This document shows, in pieces, positions 47,417 to 59,991 of a stretch of 64,000 nt of DNA. How positions within the stretch are numbered: position 1 is the stretch's first letter; every line of letters begins with the position of its first letter. The notes beneath the pieces are model-generated. The model saw only the letters and a list, made by a program, of their open reading frames with translations, had not been told where the DNA came from and did not search any database. Source of the stretch: Osedax fenrisi (lineage: Eukaryota > Annelida > Polychaeta > Sabellida > Siboglinidae); the NCBI GenBank assembly GCA_964019155.1, contig OZ025241.1:3645270-3709269 (forward strand), read 5' to 3'. The position numbers and the translations under genes were made by a program.

Positions 47417-47717
47417 CTGCCTGTGTGGCTCAGTGGCTAAGGCGTCAGACACACAAGCAGTAGGACACGGGTTCGACCCTCATCCGGACCATTAATTAAA
47501 TTTATAAAATGGGTCTTAAAATATTATTTAGAAGTGATCTTATATAATTGTGTATAAATAAATGATCGGCTCTCGTTAACACCATGGATACCTTAACACG
47601 AGAGCGGCTTCGAAGGGACATTAGAGCCATATATGGTTATAAGTGAAAACTTCATCTAAGTTCCTGGATGGGATGAAAGGACTCCACCAAATAAAAATAA
47701 CAATAACAATAACAATA
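47416..47717 (+). mobile_element. tRNA-derived SINE family 1, best copy
   Basis: Box A TGGCTCAGTGG (47426-47436) and box B GGGTTCGACCC (47469-47479) form an intact internal promoter. A 220-bp body (GATCGGCTCTCGTTAACACC, GGACATTAGAGCCATATATG, TTCCTGGATGGGATGAAAGG) and an (AACAAT)n tail follow. It is nearly identical to 18081-18370, so the family was probably active fairly recently. It depends on a LINE for movement; which one is not evident from the tail. The ORF at 47278-47463 is a shadow of TA repeat plus SINE. Confidence 0.9.
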
Positions 47718-49114
47718 TATAAGTTGTATTAACGTTTAGCAATAAAATAGTTTATACTATTACACGCCTTTTTCGCTTCCCATGTACAGTGTCTCCAACA
47801 TATCTCTATAGTTTTATTAATTATAATATGTATTATACACATGTTATAATTAGATTATGATCAACTATATATATATATATATTGAATATATTATATTCAT
47901 CTAATATAAATAATTAACATCAAAATAAAACATTATATACGAAAATAGATTATTATAATTACTCTAAAACTGTATGTTTTATATGTGACGAATAGGAATA
48001 TTTTATTAAATTCATTATTTATATCAAAATGTATTAATATGACACATACTACGACACTATCTCAATATGATATAAAGAATCAGAAAATCACTAAAATCAA
48101 TCTAAATAAATATGTATACTGTTTTATTTGTTTCTTGCATTGATTAGTAAACGTCATTATTAATGATTCTCTCAACACCTATAGTATACTATTATATTGC
48201 TTAATTCAGTTTATATTACGATATTTAATTATTTAAAATAAATATAACGTATACGTACATTATATTGTATTAATCATAATTATTAACACATTATATATCC
48301 CTATCACAGTACGTCTTGAATGTAATCAAAATATATAATGATACACCCTCCCTCTTCAAATAAAATCTATATAATTATACACACTTCCTCTTCTAATAAA
48401 TTCTATATAATCAAATTAATTTGTTGATCATATTTTATCTTTACATGATACATATACCCATTAATAACTTCTTTAGGTATTCTATTGGTATATTATATTT
48501 GTTTTTTTATTTGTATTACTTACTAATTTTTGTTAAATTTGTTATTCGTGTACAAGTACAATCTCATTATTCGGTCATACCACATATATAATCATCATCA
48601 TAAACATCATCATAATCATCATCATTATCATCATCATAATCATCATCACTAGTTATTATAGTTATAAAATGTAATAATTTAATAATATATTTACATTGTA
48701 TAACTTTATAATACATTATCTTATATAGTAATATATTTTTATATATATATATATATATATATCATATGTAAATTCATGATTTTACACACACAAAAAAAAA
48801 CAATTATATATTAACTATAAGTAATGTCGCAATCTGTAGTTTTCATTTTCATATTTTCAACTGATGATAATAATTTAGTATATAATTCTAGATTTTTAGA
48901 ATCTATTCCTTTCGCCGAACAACCCCGTATTACAATTATCTATTTATTGTAAATATTATAAATAATGTTATATATATATTTATATAATTTAAATTAATTT
49001 ATAATAAATATATGTAATAATTATATATATACCTGCCCATTTCACTTGTTATTGAATATGTAAAGCCCTATTATATGAATACTGATTTCATTTCATAAAT
49101 TATTACTTATATGT
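47718..49114. other. AT-rich stretch with a possible LINE 3' end
   Basis: At 48590-48652 a degenerate (ATC)n follows T-rich UTR-like DNA (from about 48430). This resembles the ATC tails of LINEs D and F, but no coding remnant is attached. (TA)n at 48739-48761. Confidence 0.4.
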
Positions 49115-51148
49115 TACTGTCTAAAATATCTATAGTCACATTTGAAAACCACAATACAACTATCTAGTTATCTAAATTATAAATCATTAAGTGACATATT
49201 TTTCAGAAGATTTAGTTCCATTAACTCGCCATACCCTGATGCATTATCTAATTTATTTGATTCATTTTTCAATGACAAAATCACCAATATTATGTTGTCA
49301 TTGCCCAAACCTATATATATATAGCTCTATCGTTCTCTACAACTAATACACTAACTTCCTTTTTTCTACCTACTAATGATCAACTAATTTATTTACTTAA
49401 AAATTCTCACAGCTCTTCTTCTCTAGATCCAATTCCTTTAATATTACTAAATGATATAGCTCCTCATATAATATCAAATATAGCTCATATCATCTACGAA
49501 TCACTTACTTCTGGTACTGTCCCCCTCATTTTCAAACATTCTCTTATCACTCCTATCATTACAAAAACCTTCTCTTAACCATTCATCCTTTAATAACTAT
49601 AGACCTATTTCCAAGCTCTCAATACTTTCTAAAACCTTAGAAAGAATCGTTTCAAAACAAGTCTCTTCTTTCCTGACTACTATTAATATACTTTGTACTT
49701 TCCAAAGTGTTTATATACCGAATAACTTTACTGAAACAGCAATAACCAGGGTAACAACAAATATCTTATGTTACCTTAATAATACATATGGAACAATTCC
49801 TGTTCTACTTGATCTTAGCGCAGCATTTGATATAATTGACCATAATCTTATCATATCACGATTGGCTAATATTGGTATCACTGGTATTGCACTTAAATGG
49901 TTTACGTCATACATTTCTGATCGTACTTCTTCTATTCTTATCAATGGGCACATATCATCTCCTAGAAATATTTCTTACGGAGTCCCCCAAGCTCAGTATT
50001 AGGACCGATTCTTTTTAATATTTATCTACTTCCTATTTTTGATATAATTTCTAAATTTCCCCTTATATCAGGTCACTCATACACTGATGATATAAAACTT
50101 AACGTAAAATTCACTTCTGTTATCAATTTTGCTCCAAATAGTATGTCTAACTGTATTAAATCTATACATACTTGGCTTTAAAATAACTCTCTATCACTGA
50201 ATCCCAATAAAACATAAACTATATTTCTTCACCTCCTTTCTCTTAGACGCCCATTAACAGTCCCATCATGTATCATGGTTAACAATCATAATAGCTTATA
50301 TTCTGATAATGTTAAATATCTTGGTGTTTATTTCGACGGTTCATTATCTTTTCATTGCCACATCTAAAATCTTCTTCGCTCTATAAACTTTCATATTCAC
50401 TATTTCCGTCTAATCCGTAACTCCATCTAATTAAAAGTGTTTCTATAAATCTTGCCTCATCTTTCAAATTAACGTTTTTTATTACGCAATATTCTCCTTT
50501 TCTCCTTACCTACCTATCAAATTAAAAAAATACAAATACTACAGAATGCATTAGTACGATCAATTTTTAAAATGTATCGCTTTTCTCAAATACATTGTTC
50601 TCCATATTTATATAGATTGCATTGGCTACCAATACAATTTAGAATAATATTTAAAGTTCTTCAATTATCTCATAATTCTCTTCACAATAACCGACCTGAA
50701 TATCTATCTTCCTTAGTATCTATTCCTACTCATAATATCTCTCTCCGTTCTACTACTTCCTGCCTTCTACATCTACCCTCTAAGCTTAATCTACATACTA
50801 CTAATATTCGTGCATGGCACATAACGTCCCCTTATCTATGGAATAATCTATCACATACTATACGTTCCACTCAATCCACCAACTCTTTTACATCTCTATT
50901 AAAAACATATCTATTTACTATTGCATTTCCCTGATCATTATTTGTATCACTATTTATATCAATATCTACAATTGTATTTATTATTGTTGAGTACTTTCTG
51001 TATTCCGATTGTTAATTATTATTAGTTATATTATTTTCGTTTATGTTCCGTTATATTGTTTTTTGTTTTTACTTTAGATGCTTGATTTCTAAGGCACAAA
51101 GAATCTTTAAAATAAATTGAATTGAATTGAATTAAATTAAATTAAATC
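49115..51148 (+). mobile_element. LINE E, decayed L2-like element
   Basis: 5'-truncated. Plus-strand pieces in order: SNLFDSFFNDKITNIMLSLP (49236-49300), HSSSSLDPIPLILLNDIA, ESLTSGTVPLIFKHSLITPI, PVLLDLSAAFDIIDHNLIIS (about 49800), SPRNISYGVPQ (about 49970), SYTDDIKL (50077, YTDD instead of YADD), then a long intact C-terminal stretch. The UTR ends at 51110 with AAAATAAA and a (GAATT)n tail. At least six frameshifts or stops. Confidence 0.8.
50572..50934 (+). pseudogene. LINE E ORF2 C-terminal piece
   Basis: 120 codons ending at the natural stop. It reads HCSPYLYRLHWLPIQFRIIF, RPEYLSSLVSI, SLRSTTSCLLHLPS, RAWHITSPYLWNNL and LLKTYLFTIAF. This LHWLP-RI-FK ... RS-LRSS ... AP-LWN-LP ... FK--LKTYLF series is diagnostic of the L2 clade. 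It survives in frame while the RT upstream is broken. Confidence 0.85.
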
Positions 51149-51149
51149 C

Positions 51150-54100
51150 CCGATTCTCCCATCTATATATACGAAACTGATATACTATTCATTTGAAATA
51201 CGCCTTATATATAATTCTATTGAATGGTATATTACCCTATGACATGCCTTCAACTATCTTTATTGACTGGGAATCTTCCTACCTTAGATTTAAATCTTCC
51301 GTTTCGTCATCTAGTATTATTTCCTTTAATATTAATTCCGACTACCCACCAAATAATCCTTCCGAAAATAACCCCTATCTCCAATTTCCTATCAAGAAAT
51401 ATTTTCTCAAATAAAAATTCCCCTACTTTGATCACCACCTATTAATATTTCCTCAAACGTCATCTCCTATACACTCCTCAACTACCTAATACATATTCCT
51501 CTAACAACAATTCCTCTAAAGCTGTTCCCGATTTTGAACTAATAATTATTTCTGCTTTATCTCCAAATATTATTATGTCTCCTACCCACTCACCATTCGA
51601 CTCACCTGATAATACTCTTACTTCCACATGACTTACAATATGAATGGCTCTCATTAATATTCGATATATTAGAGAAAATTCCCTTTTACTATTAGCCTAC
51701 CATAAATCATCGTCCCTCATATGAATCACCCTCACAGAAACATGGATATCACATGAGTATACTGATATATTTTCCCTTTCTCTTGATATAGGTTTCACAC
51801 TATTTGTCTCCCCCCGAACTCATAGTCGTGGAGGAGGTGCATAAGTTAGTATACATCATTATTTACCTACTCCTACTTTCACGCATCCTGCTTTTTCGTA
51901 AAGTGACAGTCTATCCATTTCCATTTCTCTAAGACGAACATTACATTTTCTATTTATATTATGTATATACCTCTAAAACCTGATTATACTATATTATTTA
52001 ATGAATGTAACGAGCTCATTATAAATATTTCAATCACCACTAAATACTAGACCTCTATCCTTGGTGATTTCTCTTGACCTAATTTTCTACTGGTCTCATG
52101 ATTCATAAAATTGTTTAATTAACTGTATCAAATCTGATTTTCTTACATACAGTTTTATCATACATTTTACAGTTATCCTCTTCTATGTATACAATAATAT
52201 TATTCATTATTAAAAAATAAAATCTATTAATATTATTCTCTTAAATTGTATCAATTCTTGTATCCCAACTCATATCCCCTAAATCACAAAAATCCACTCG
52301 CAACCTTCTACCTGATGAATATTCCCCTCTTATATCTATTATTATTTATCTGAATACTAATTGTTCATGGTTACATCTGATCTTGTTACCTAAGTAATAT
52401 CTACGCAAAACTGAAAGAACATATCGACATGTACCTTCTCCTGAACACTTTTTTGTCGTTTACTAATCATTGCAAATTCTACAAATCACATATCAGTAAA
52501 GCAAAACTTCTTACTATATAAATAAAATCAATAGCCTTTCCTCCACCCCCTGCCACATTTGATGTTGCTATTCAACGTATTGTGCCTGATCCCTTTAAAT
52601 ATACCATAAATACCAAATATTCCTAAAAATAAACTCTGAAAGAATTTTCTAACTTTTTCTCGGATAAAATCTTATCTACCTACACAATCATTACTTCCCT
52701 TCATAACAAATATGGCATTCCTTGTATATTAATAAATAAACTAATTGATAATTACTGATAATTACCTTTACTACTCCCTTAATATCTGACATTAATAACC
52801 TCATTTAAAAAACCATTATATCTTCCTAATATGACCCTATTAATATTAATATGTTTAAATGACTCGATAATACCCTATCCCTATATTTGTTTACTATATT
52901 CCCATCTTCTCTACTATGGAGTTTTAACACATTTTTTAAATATTCTTTCATCACTCCCATTCTTCAAAATACTTATTCCAACCCTAATTTCTTATCTAAT
53001 TACCTTTGTATCTCCCAACTGACTATTATTAGTAAAATTCTTGAAAGAATTGTTTTCCATCAAATATATTTATTTCACTAAACTCCTCCCATGATTTTCT
53101 GAAAATTGCATTTCATAAAGGTAACTTAACTCAGATAGCCCTCTCGAGCAATATTTATATGAAAGTTTCACCATCGCTATGTTGTCAAATAGTTCTCCTT
53201 GGTCTCTTTTACATGTTATTCTTTTTTCCATGATATTCTTATATATAGAGACTTTAGATGATTAATTGTAGTTCCCTAAAATGGCTAAACTCGTACATAC
53301 TAAATAAATCAGCCTATGTTAAATTATGTGATTTCACTTATGACCCACTCCCTCTACTATATGGTGTCCCAAAAGTGTATGTACTATGTGTACATCTATC
53401 CTTCATATATATAACACCCATAAGGTCTAATCATCCCAATTTCCTGGTGTTTATTATAATATATGCTGACGATATACAACTCATCTCATTTTTACCTATA
53501 TCCTCTCCAAATAATACGAACTATTTTTGTGTGCCTCCTCTATTATAAACTGGCTTCTCTCTAAAAATATTCTACTAAATACCAAAAAAAAAGCCACTAT
53601 CATTATATGTTAAACTCCCATCATTCCATTCCTTTTAACTTGAAAATATTGTTCACCTTCCAATACAGTCATCAATCTTGGTATAATTGTCAACTCTGAT
53701 CTATCTTTTAATAGCCATATTTCTAACATTTCTACAGCTGATATTTATCATTTATTTAGAATAAAATGTACCCGTAAACATATTACTCATCGCCTATGTG
53801 CTGTCCTTTTGATTCACTTATAATTCTCATATTAATTATTATATAACCTTAATGCGTCTTCCATTTCCCCATTAAACAGATTCATCAGATAATGCAATCG
53901 ATCCATGTTCAATATTTAACTATCTGATCATCCTTTCAACTTCTACCAAACTGGTTCCCATAAAAAACGATCCCTAATTTGACTCTTTTCTATTATCCAT
54001 AAATCTATATATTCCTTAACTATTTCATATATATATATTTGAATTAATATGAATTCGCTCAATCACCCACAATAAACGTTCAACTTACAGTATACATTTC

Positions 54101-54425
54101 GTTATCCCACATCCATCCTCCCTTACATTCCAGAAACTATCATTCTCCTATATTATCCCATGTATATGGAATGCACTTCCTTCATCTATAAGTAACATTC
54201 AATAGCCCACCTCCTTCAATACTCATCTTAAGTCATATCTACCCTCTATCTAATTTCATTATATTATTAATATATTTTATATTTAGTTATTATTACTTCC
54301 ACTTTGTTCCGTTAATTTTTGTGGTTGTTTTATTATTATTATTATTTTATTTTTTTTATGTGCACTTACGAGGAATGTCATCATTTGTAACGATGCCTAG
54401 TAAACCTTATTTAATCATCAACATC
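51150..54425 (+). mobile_element. LINE F, decayed L2-like element with ORF1 end, endonuclease and RT remnants
   Basis: C-rich plus strand with many stops. The ORF1 end is about 51530-51631, stopping at TGA followed by CTT, in frame with MALINIRYI of the endonuclease at 51644. Then LTETWIS (about 51734), HSRGGGA (51822), a GDF-like LGDF (about 52056), linker FFSDKIL (52655), RT SNYLCISQLTIISKILERIV (53000), IYADDIQL (about 53458), CIWNALPSSI (54165) and THLKSYLPSI. The UTR ends with TATTTAATCATCAACATC before (TA)n. Confidence 0.7.
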
Positions 54426-54550
54426 ATATATATATATATATATTAATTTAAGTGTAGTGCTATTATTGTTAAAAAAATAATCACTTATGTTAATAATACA
54501 TTGAAATATATGATAATATTTATAAGTATTGAATTCATCAATATTTGTGG

Positions 54551-54553
<3 letters not shown>

Positions 54554-54596
<43 letters not shown>
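54554..54596. repeat. (TA)n microsatellite
   Basis: A TA array of about 43 bp. Confidence 0.95.
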
Positions 54597-54598
<2 letters not shown>

Positions 54599-54695
54599 AA
54601 TATACTACCTTATTATTTAAAAATGATACAATTGTATAACAATCCGATGTGCACTCCACGTATGTTGGAGCTTTATTTCCTATATATTAATTTAT

Positions 54696-54697
<2 letters not shown>

Positions 54698-54759
<62 letters not shown>
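54698..54759. repeat. (TA)n microsatellite at the SINE 2 5' end
   Basis: A TA array of about 60 bp directly before the tRNA-like head. Confidence 0.95.
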
Positions 54760-54762
<3 letters not shown>

Positions 54763-55040
54763 GGGTATATGGCTCAGTGGGACAAGTGAAAGCTAGTACG
54801 CCAGAGGTCACGGGTTCGACTCAGGGCAGTTCTTGTTTTTCACTTTTGTTTATCAAGAACTTAATAAACAATAAATCAAAACACAATAAAAAAAAATGTT
54901 ACTATTTGTATTGTATTGTACGGGCCCCTCACAGTTAGTTATAACATGTACAAGTATATGACTTCTTGAGGGGTCCATTTGTATCTGCTATTAGTATTGT
55001 ATTAAATATATATGAGATTCAATAAATAAATATTATTATT
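54760..55040 (+). mobile_element. tRNA-derived SINE family 2
   Basis: Box A TGGCTCAGTGG (54770-54780) and box B GGGTTCGACTC (54812-54822) in a head beginning GTGGGGTATATGGC. The body differs from family 1. It contains GGCCCCTCA (about 54922) that can pair with TGAGGGGTCC (about 54967-54976) and ends GAGATTCAATAAATAAATATT plus (ATT)n. That end resembles the LINE A/D ends (GAGT--AATAAA then a trinucleotide tail), suggesting a shared mobilising LINE. Only one copy is seen here. Confidence 0.7.
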
Positions 55041-55058
55041 ATATATATATATATATAT

Positions 55059-55154
55059 TGTTATTGTCATTTTTATTTTTATTTGGTGGAGTCCTTTCAT
55101 TCCATCCAGGAACTTAGATGAATTTTTCACTTATAACTATATATGGCTCTAATG
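55059..55154 (-). mobile_element. tRNA-derived SINE family 1, 3' tail only
   Basis: The minus strand reads CATTAGAGCCATATATAG..., TTCATCTAAGTTCCTGGATG, GAATGAAAGGACTCCACC, AAATAAAAATAAAAATGACAAT, matching the last 95 bp of the 47416 copy. A 5'-truncated insertion, as expected from incomplete reverse transcription. Confidence 0.85.
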
Positions 55155-55485
55155 TATATATACAAGTATATTATTATATAATAAGATAATATATCATATC
55201 ATATCAAAATGCATCATTAATATCATGACAAAATTGTGACCTCGGTACAATTAAGAACTATACATACACTATTGTAACGTATGTATAAATTAAATTATTC
55301 TAAGTAATATATATTAAGTGTATATAGTATATAGTATATACGATATAGTATAATATACTAAGTATATACCTAGTAAACACATATATATTCTATGTATGGT
55401 TCGTATTTTATATAAAAAATATCATCGATTATATTTTAATATTGTTTACTAATACTTATATTAAAATGTATTGAAATGTAAGTTA

Positions 55486-55535
<50 letters not shown>

Positions 55536-56019
55536 GCATATATATATTTATCTATAGATTAGTCATAGAATGAATATATTCATCTATATTTTTAAAATTA
55601 TTAAATACATACCAATTAATAAATATAAAATGTATTATTAAGCATACAACATTTTTGTATATCCATTAACCTATATTGTTAACTATATAATACATCACTA
55701 TTATTCATATAACAACATATATATATATACCTCCTTCGCAATCGTGCGGCTTATCATCAGGAGCTCGTGCAGAAAAACAGTCAAAACAAATTCTGTTAAA
55801 TAATAATATTAGTCATATTTATGTATTGAAATTTATTAATATATAAATATATATATATATATTATAACTATTTTGTAATCATTCTTATTATAGATTGTTT
55901 ATGTATATACTTAAATATATGAAATATGTAAAAATTATTATAACAAAGAGTAATATATGTATATAGTAATACTATTTATAATAATAATACTATATAAACT
56001 AATATAATAGTATAGTAAA

Positions 56020-56055
<36 letters not shown>

Positions 56056-56159
56056 CTTATCAAGTAAAACAAGTTTAATTAATTACATGATATATTAAGG
56101 TAATACATATACTAATATATAATACACATAATATATATATTAGTTGTATTATATATATG
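55155..56159. other. AT-rich stretch with (TA)n arrays
   Basis: (TA)n at 55493-55531 and 56022-56050. A short mixed-composition patch (55730-55790) has no recognised motif. Confidence 0.5.
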
Positions 56160-57185
56160 TATATAGTTGCTTAATTTAGAGGATTATCTTGTTGATCTTC
56201 TACTCGAGCATCAGTATTTGATAACTCCCGCCAGACATCTCTATCTAGATTGCTGGTTATTATATCTTGCTCATCTAGGAGACCAGTGTATTTTATTAAC
56301 AAATTATTATACGTTCTACAATTACTACAAAGAGTATTCTTTTAAGTTGTAAGTTTATCTCAGTCTCCTATATAATGTGCATGCTTTGTAGTGCGTTTAA
56401 TTCTAGAGAATTTCTCACTTTAATGTAATTTTCTGACGATCGTCAATCAACTCGAGTTGATACAAGAACTAAGGTATTTGTAGTCTTTTTAGAATCGTAA
56501 CGTCTGACCATCAGCGGTTTTAATACTATTGAGGCACGTGTGTTAAATGCCATTACTTTAGTATGCTAATATAGTCCTAATTTGTTGCATTCAGACTCTA
56601 CCCTTAGCAGTAACTCCATAACTTAACTTAGAGTATTGTATAATAAGGCTATATCATCAGCAAAATCAAAATCTGTTAGTGTTATAGACTTCGCAGTTTC
56701 TTATGCTTTTCCTCCAATTCTTTCTCACCTGTATATAGTCAAGTTTGGTGGCCATCATTTCTTTGAACCGACTTCCATTATTAGTTGTTGATATGTTGTA
56801 TGTGTATGTAATATCTTCTTGGTCCCATCCTTAAATTCATGTCACTTAATATTATCATGAAGTTATGAGATGGTACTTGTTCAATAGTTGTTCGAGGTTG
56901 CTCATAGAAAATATCATTTACTGTCTAATCACCGTATTCACATGGTGTCTCACAATAGTAGTTAGTATAGGATTATCTTGACAGTTATATATCATAATTC
57001 TATTCGTAACTAATTTTATGTTTATTATAATTTTACTTGGCACTTTGCTGATGATGATACCCACACCACCATTTTCTGCTTGTACTTGATTTATCCATGC
57101 TAATACGGAGTATAGATTTAATCCAGGGTCAATATCGTAACGGTTAATTTCTTGTTCCCTATCTGCTGACATATATAGTTATTTA
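56160..57185 (-). pseudogene. RTE-like LINE relic with internal deletion
   Basis: From 57172 downward the minus strand reads AENGGVGIIISKVPSKIIIN, LVTNRIMIYNCQDNPILTTI (endonuclease GVG and R-I blocks), FYEQPRTTIEQVPSHNFMII and LSDMNLRMGP (in place of GDFNAR-G). The next readable piece is TLTDFDFADDIALLYNTLS with LLRVESECNKLGL, the RT catalytic FADD and following helix, so the endonuclease end and most of RT are deleted. It ends in ITSNLDRDVWRELSNTDARV near 56200, a typical W-R-L tail. The plus ORF at 56167-56352 is a shadow of this tail. Confidence 0.7.
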
Positions 57186-57897
57186 TATACCGAGAATCTA
57201 TGTGGCATGATAAACTAAATACTTCCTAGATTATATTTAATTTCAGAAGAATATATCCAAGTCTAGTAAACTAGATGATTTTATAAACGTTTTGTAGATC
57301 AAAAAATATAATATGTCATATATAAATTTAATAAAATAGTATTTATTATATTATATTATATATATATAATATCATATTGAAAAATAAATAGGTCGAAAAA
57401 GCAATATCCATATAACATATAAGATTGGATTAAGATGGGTAATAAGGATATTGTAAATGTTGTACATGATCGATATGGATGGAGAAACGTGTTTCAAAGT
57501 AAAGTGTATTAATTCCCCCTACGATTTCCGAGTTACGTTATTAAAAGTAAAAGTAAGTAATATCATAATTGTATAACATTATAATATAGGTCTAGTATAC
57601 TTTAATCAAATACCGACATTTGCAGATATTATAACATTATTAAATAACATGAACACATGTATCGGTGCATAGCATGAAGGAGAACGCATCTATAACACGA
57701 TCCTTCAAATAAATACTATATAAAGTGTATAGACTTTATACATACAATAACGTTATTATAATTATATGTATTATATTAAACTATAATTTTACTAATTATA
57801 ACGTTTTCATATAATTAAAAATGTGTTTCTATAACCTCGAGATAATAAATATAGCGTAATAAAAATATGTTAGAAAAATTGCACCTTAACGTAAATA
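57186..57897. other. AT-rich stretch without a recognisable gene
   Basis: Nothing recognised on either strand. Confidence 0.45.
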
Positions 57898-57898
57898 C

Positions 57899-58815
57899 AT
57901 ACTACTACTACTACATATACTACTACTATCATTCAATCAATCAAACGATTTATATATACACTCAAATTAGTATGTGTAGATACTCTGACTAGTGTTGAAT
58001 AAAAAATATAGGAAAAACTAAAATAATAAACGAAACCTTAGAACAAGAAGCTAAATAAATTATATATTATGTATAGGGTAGAGTGCTCTGATATCGACAT
58101 GCACGTAATATCGAGACACTAGAGATCTCCTAAAATATAATTCCAATCAAAAAATAATTAATGTATGAAATGTTAATCAATATAATTCTAATTTAAATAA
58201 GTATTTAAAAATGATTTTTTTTGTAATATTTATATTTTTTGAATTATAAACAAAAAACTGATTTTTTCGATACAACTCTAAATTTATGAAATTTTTGAAG
58301 TACAATATCGATTCTCAATCATTTTAAAATATATATTTTTTTAAATATTTTATATAAATCGTATAGATCTAATCATATTTTACAATGTGCCGAAAATATT
58401 TTGTATTTTTGATAATTGTTTACAATGTTATTGACGTTTACCTAAGCAACATACATGTTCATAATACCGACACCCTAATTGCACGTAATTAATGACACCC
58501 GTTAACCAATCAGCGTTATATGTACATTTTATGTGTACATATATATTAATTAAAATTAAATTAAATAGAGTATACAATAATACATATATAACAATAGAAC
58601 GTATTACCAGAAATCAATATAATTAAACAAGGGAATACAATCAGTGCATAACATATATGTTTTCAGTTTAAATTTGAAAGTATTATGGAATACTATTTTA
58701 CGTAAATAGAGGGGGAGTTTATTCCAAATGGTTGGAGCCGAGCACATAAGTGATCTAGTTAACGTACAATGTATGTCGTACATTCAAGATGACAAATGTA
58801 AACTAATACTACTAC
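57899..58815 (-). mobile_element. 5'-truncated LINE C relative between TAC repeats
   Basis: The minus strand reads LTRSLMCSAPTIWNKLPLYL, RKIVFHNTFKFKLKTYML (58760-58650), the C-terminus of an L2/CR1-like ORF2 close to LINE C (APPLWNSLPLKIR, TFKFNLKRYLF). A UTR of about 700 bp follows and ends ATAAATCG-TTTGATTGATTG at 57926, as in LINE C. TAC repeats touch both ends: 57899-57928 and 58807-58815. The plus ORF at 58728-58964 is a shadow. Confidence 0.72.
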
Positions 58816-59391
58816 CTCTTATGATAATTCAGCTGATACTTTACAAATATTACACATTATATAACTATAAAACTATAATATTATGTGTTTTTTTTATTAA
58901 ATTATACATTATATATTTATTTACTAACTTTTTAAAGCCGAATTTGTATGCTGATATAATATAATTATAATACATATTATAAATTTATAAATATTAAATA
59001 ATAATATTTATATAAATATATATATATATATATTGCTAATTGATTATTAATAAATACATAGTATAATCTATGTAATGTATATTATTGTATATATATATAT
59101 ATATTTTATATTTGTTAATATTTTTTTAATTACTATTTATTATTACAATTTCATATGTATTTAGTAAATCCTACTATTTAATATCCATATAATGTTAACG
59201 AATTTTACGAGTGTGTAATAGTAAATCTCGGGGTTGAAAGCTTTCAACCTTCTATAGTAGACTATTAAATTGTAAATGTATAATATTATGTACATGTTAT
59301 ATGTATGAATGAAGCCCTTTTTATATCATAACACTTATACTAAATACATATAATATTATAATATAATTACTGATTCCACTTTAGATAAATG
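58816..59391. other. AT-rich stretch without a recognisable gene
   Basis: Short (TA)n runs near 59018-59031 and 59089-59103 only. Confidence 0.5.
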
Positions 59392-59393
59392 TA

Positions 59394-59991
59394 GGGGAGG
59401 GAAGGGGGTAGTGACCGAGAACGTAGTATTGGCCATTTTAATTAACGCTTAAATGGTGCTTGATAGTATAAAAAGTTATATATACAATATTTAGATAATA
59501 AAAATATCTATAATATATAGTACATTTTTTTTAATATTTAATAAATTACTCTAATTAATTACATAATCATTTGTTGTCAAATTTTGAGAAAAACATGATT
59601 ATATATTTATGCTTATTTATGTTAAAGAGTATGTGCATATATTATTAAATCATTGAATCAAATAAGGTGCGTATGCATCATAAATATAATTATTTAATAT
59701 TACATAATTATCAAAATATAAATCGAATACATCACGAGATACCTATCGCATTTTCTGGTACTAGCGGCCACTACTATAGTATACGACATTGCCTTATGTT
59801 AGTGCTTTTTTAATGCCTAATCAAAATTTTATATTATTAGGTTAAATACTTTATATATAAAAGTGAAATCACAGTATTCTAGAACTATATGATTTCTATT
59901 TAATTCAAAAAAATAAGAGCCTAAAATTCAGTATTTATCAATTTATTAGAAATCTTCTGAGGCATATTAATTATCGGCCACTTCCCTCCCC
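59394..59991. mobile_element. Non-autonomous TIR element (MITE-like)
   Basis: The left end GGGGAGGGAAG...GTAGTGACCGAGAA and the reverse complement of the right end GGGGAGGGAAGTGGCCGATAA form terminal inverted repeats, with about 4 extra bases on the left. TA flanks both ends (59392-59393 and 59992-59993), a possible TA target duplication as in Tc1/mariner-like elements, although the right TA lies in a TA repeat. A third copy of the inner TIR motif (CGGCCACTACT) occurs at about 59765. No transposase is encoded in the 598 bp. Confidence 0.6.

Noticed and set aside
47416..47490. tRNA gene
   Set aside because: Box A and box B are present, but the head is followed by a repeated 220-bp body and tail shared by several copies, and no closed acceptor stem is seen. 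It is a SINE head.
54760..54832. tRNA gene
   Set aside because: The same logic applies: a tRNA-like head continues into a body with a repeat tail.
56167..56352. 61-codon plus-strand ORF
   Set aside because: The minus strand carries the C-terminal W-R-L tail of an RTE-like LINE.
59394..59408. G-quadruplex
   Set aside because: Only three G runs are close together (4, 3 and 5 G). The G-rich sequence is explained as the terminal inverted repeat.
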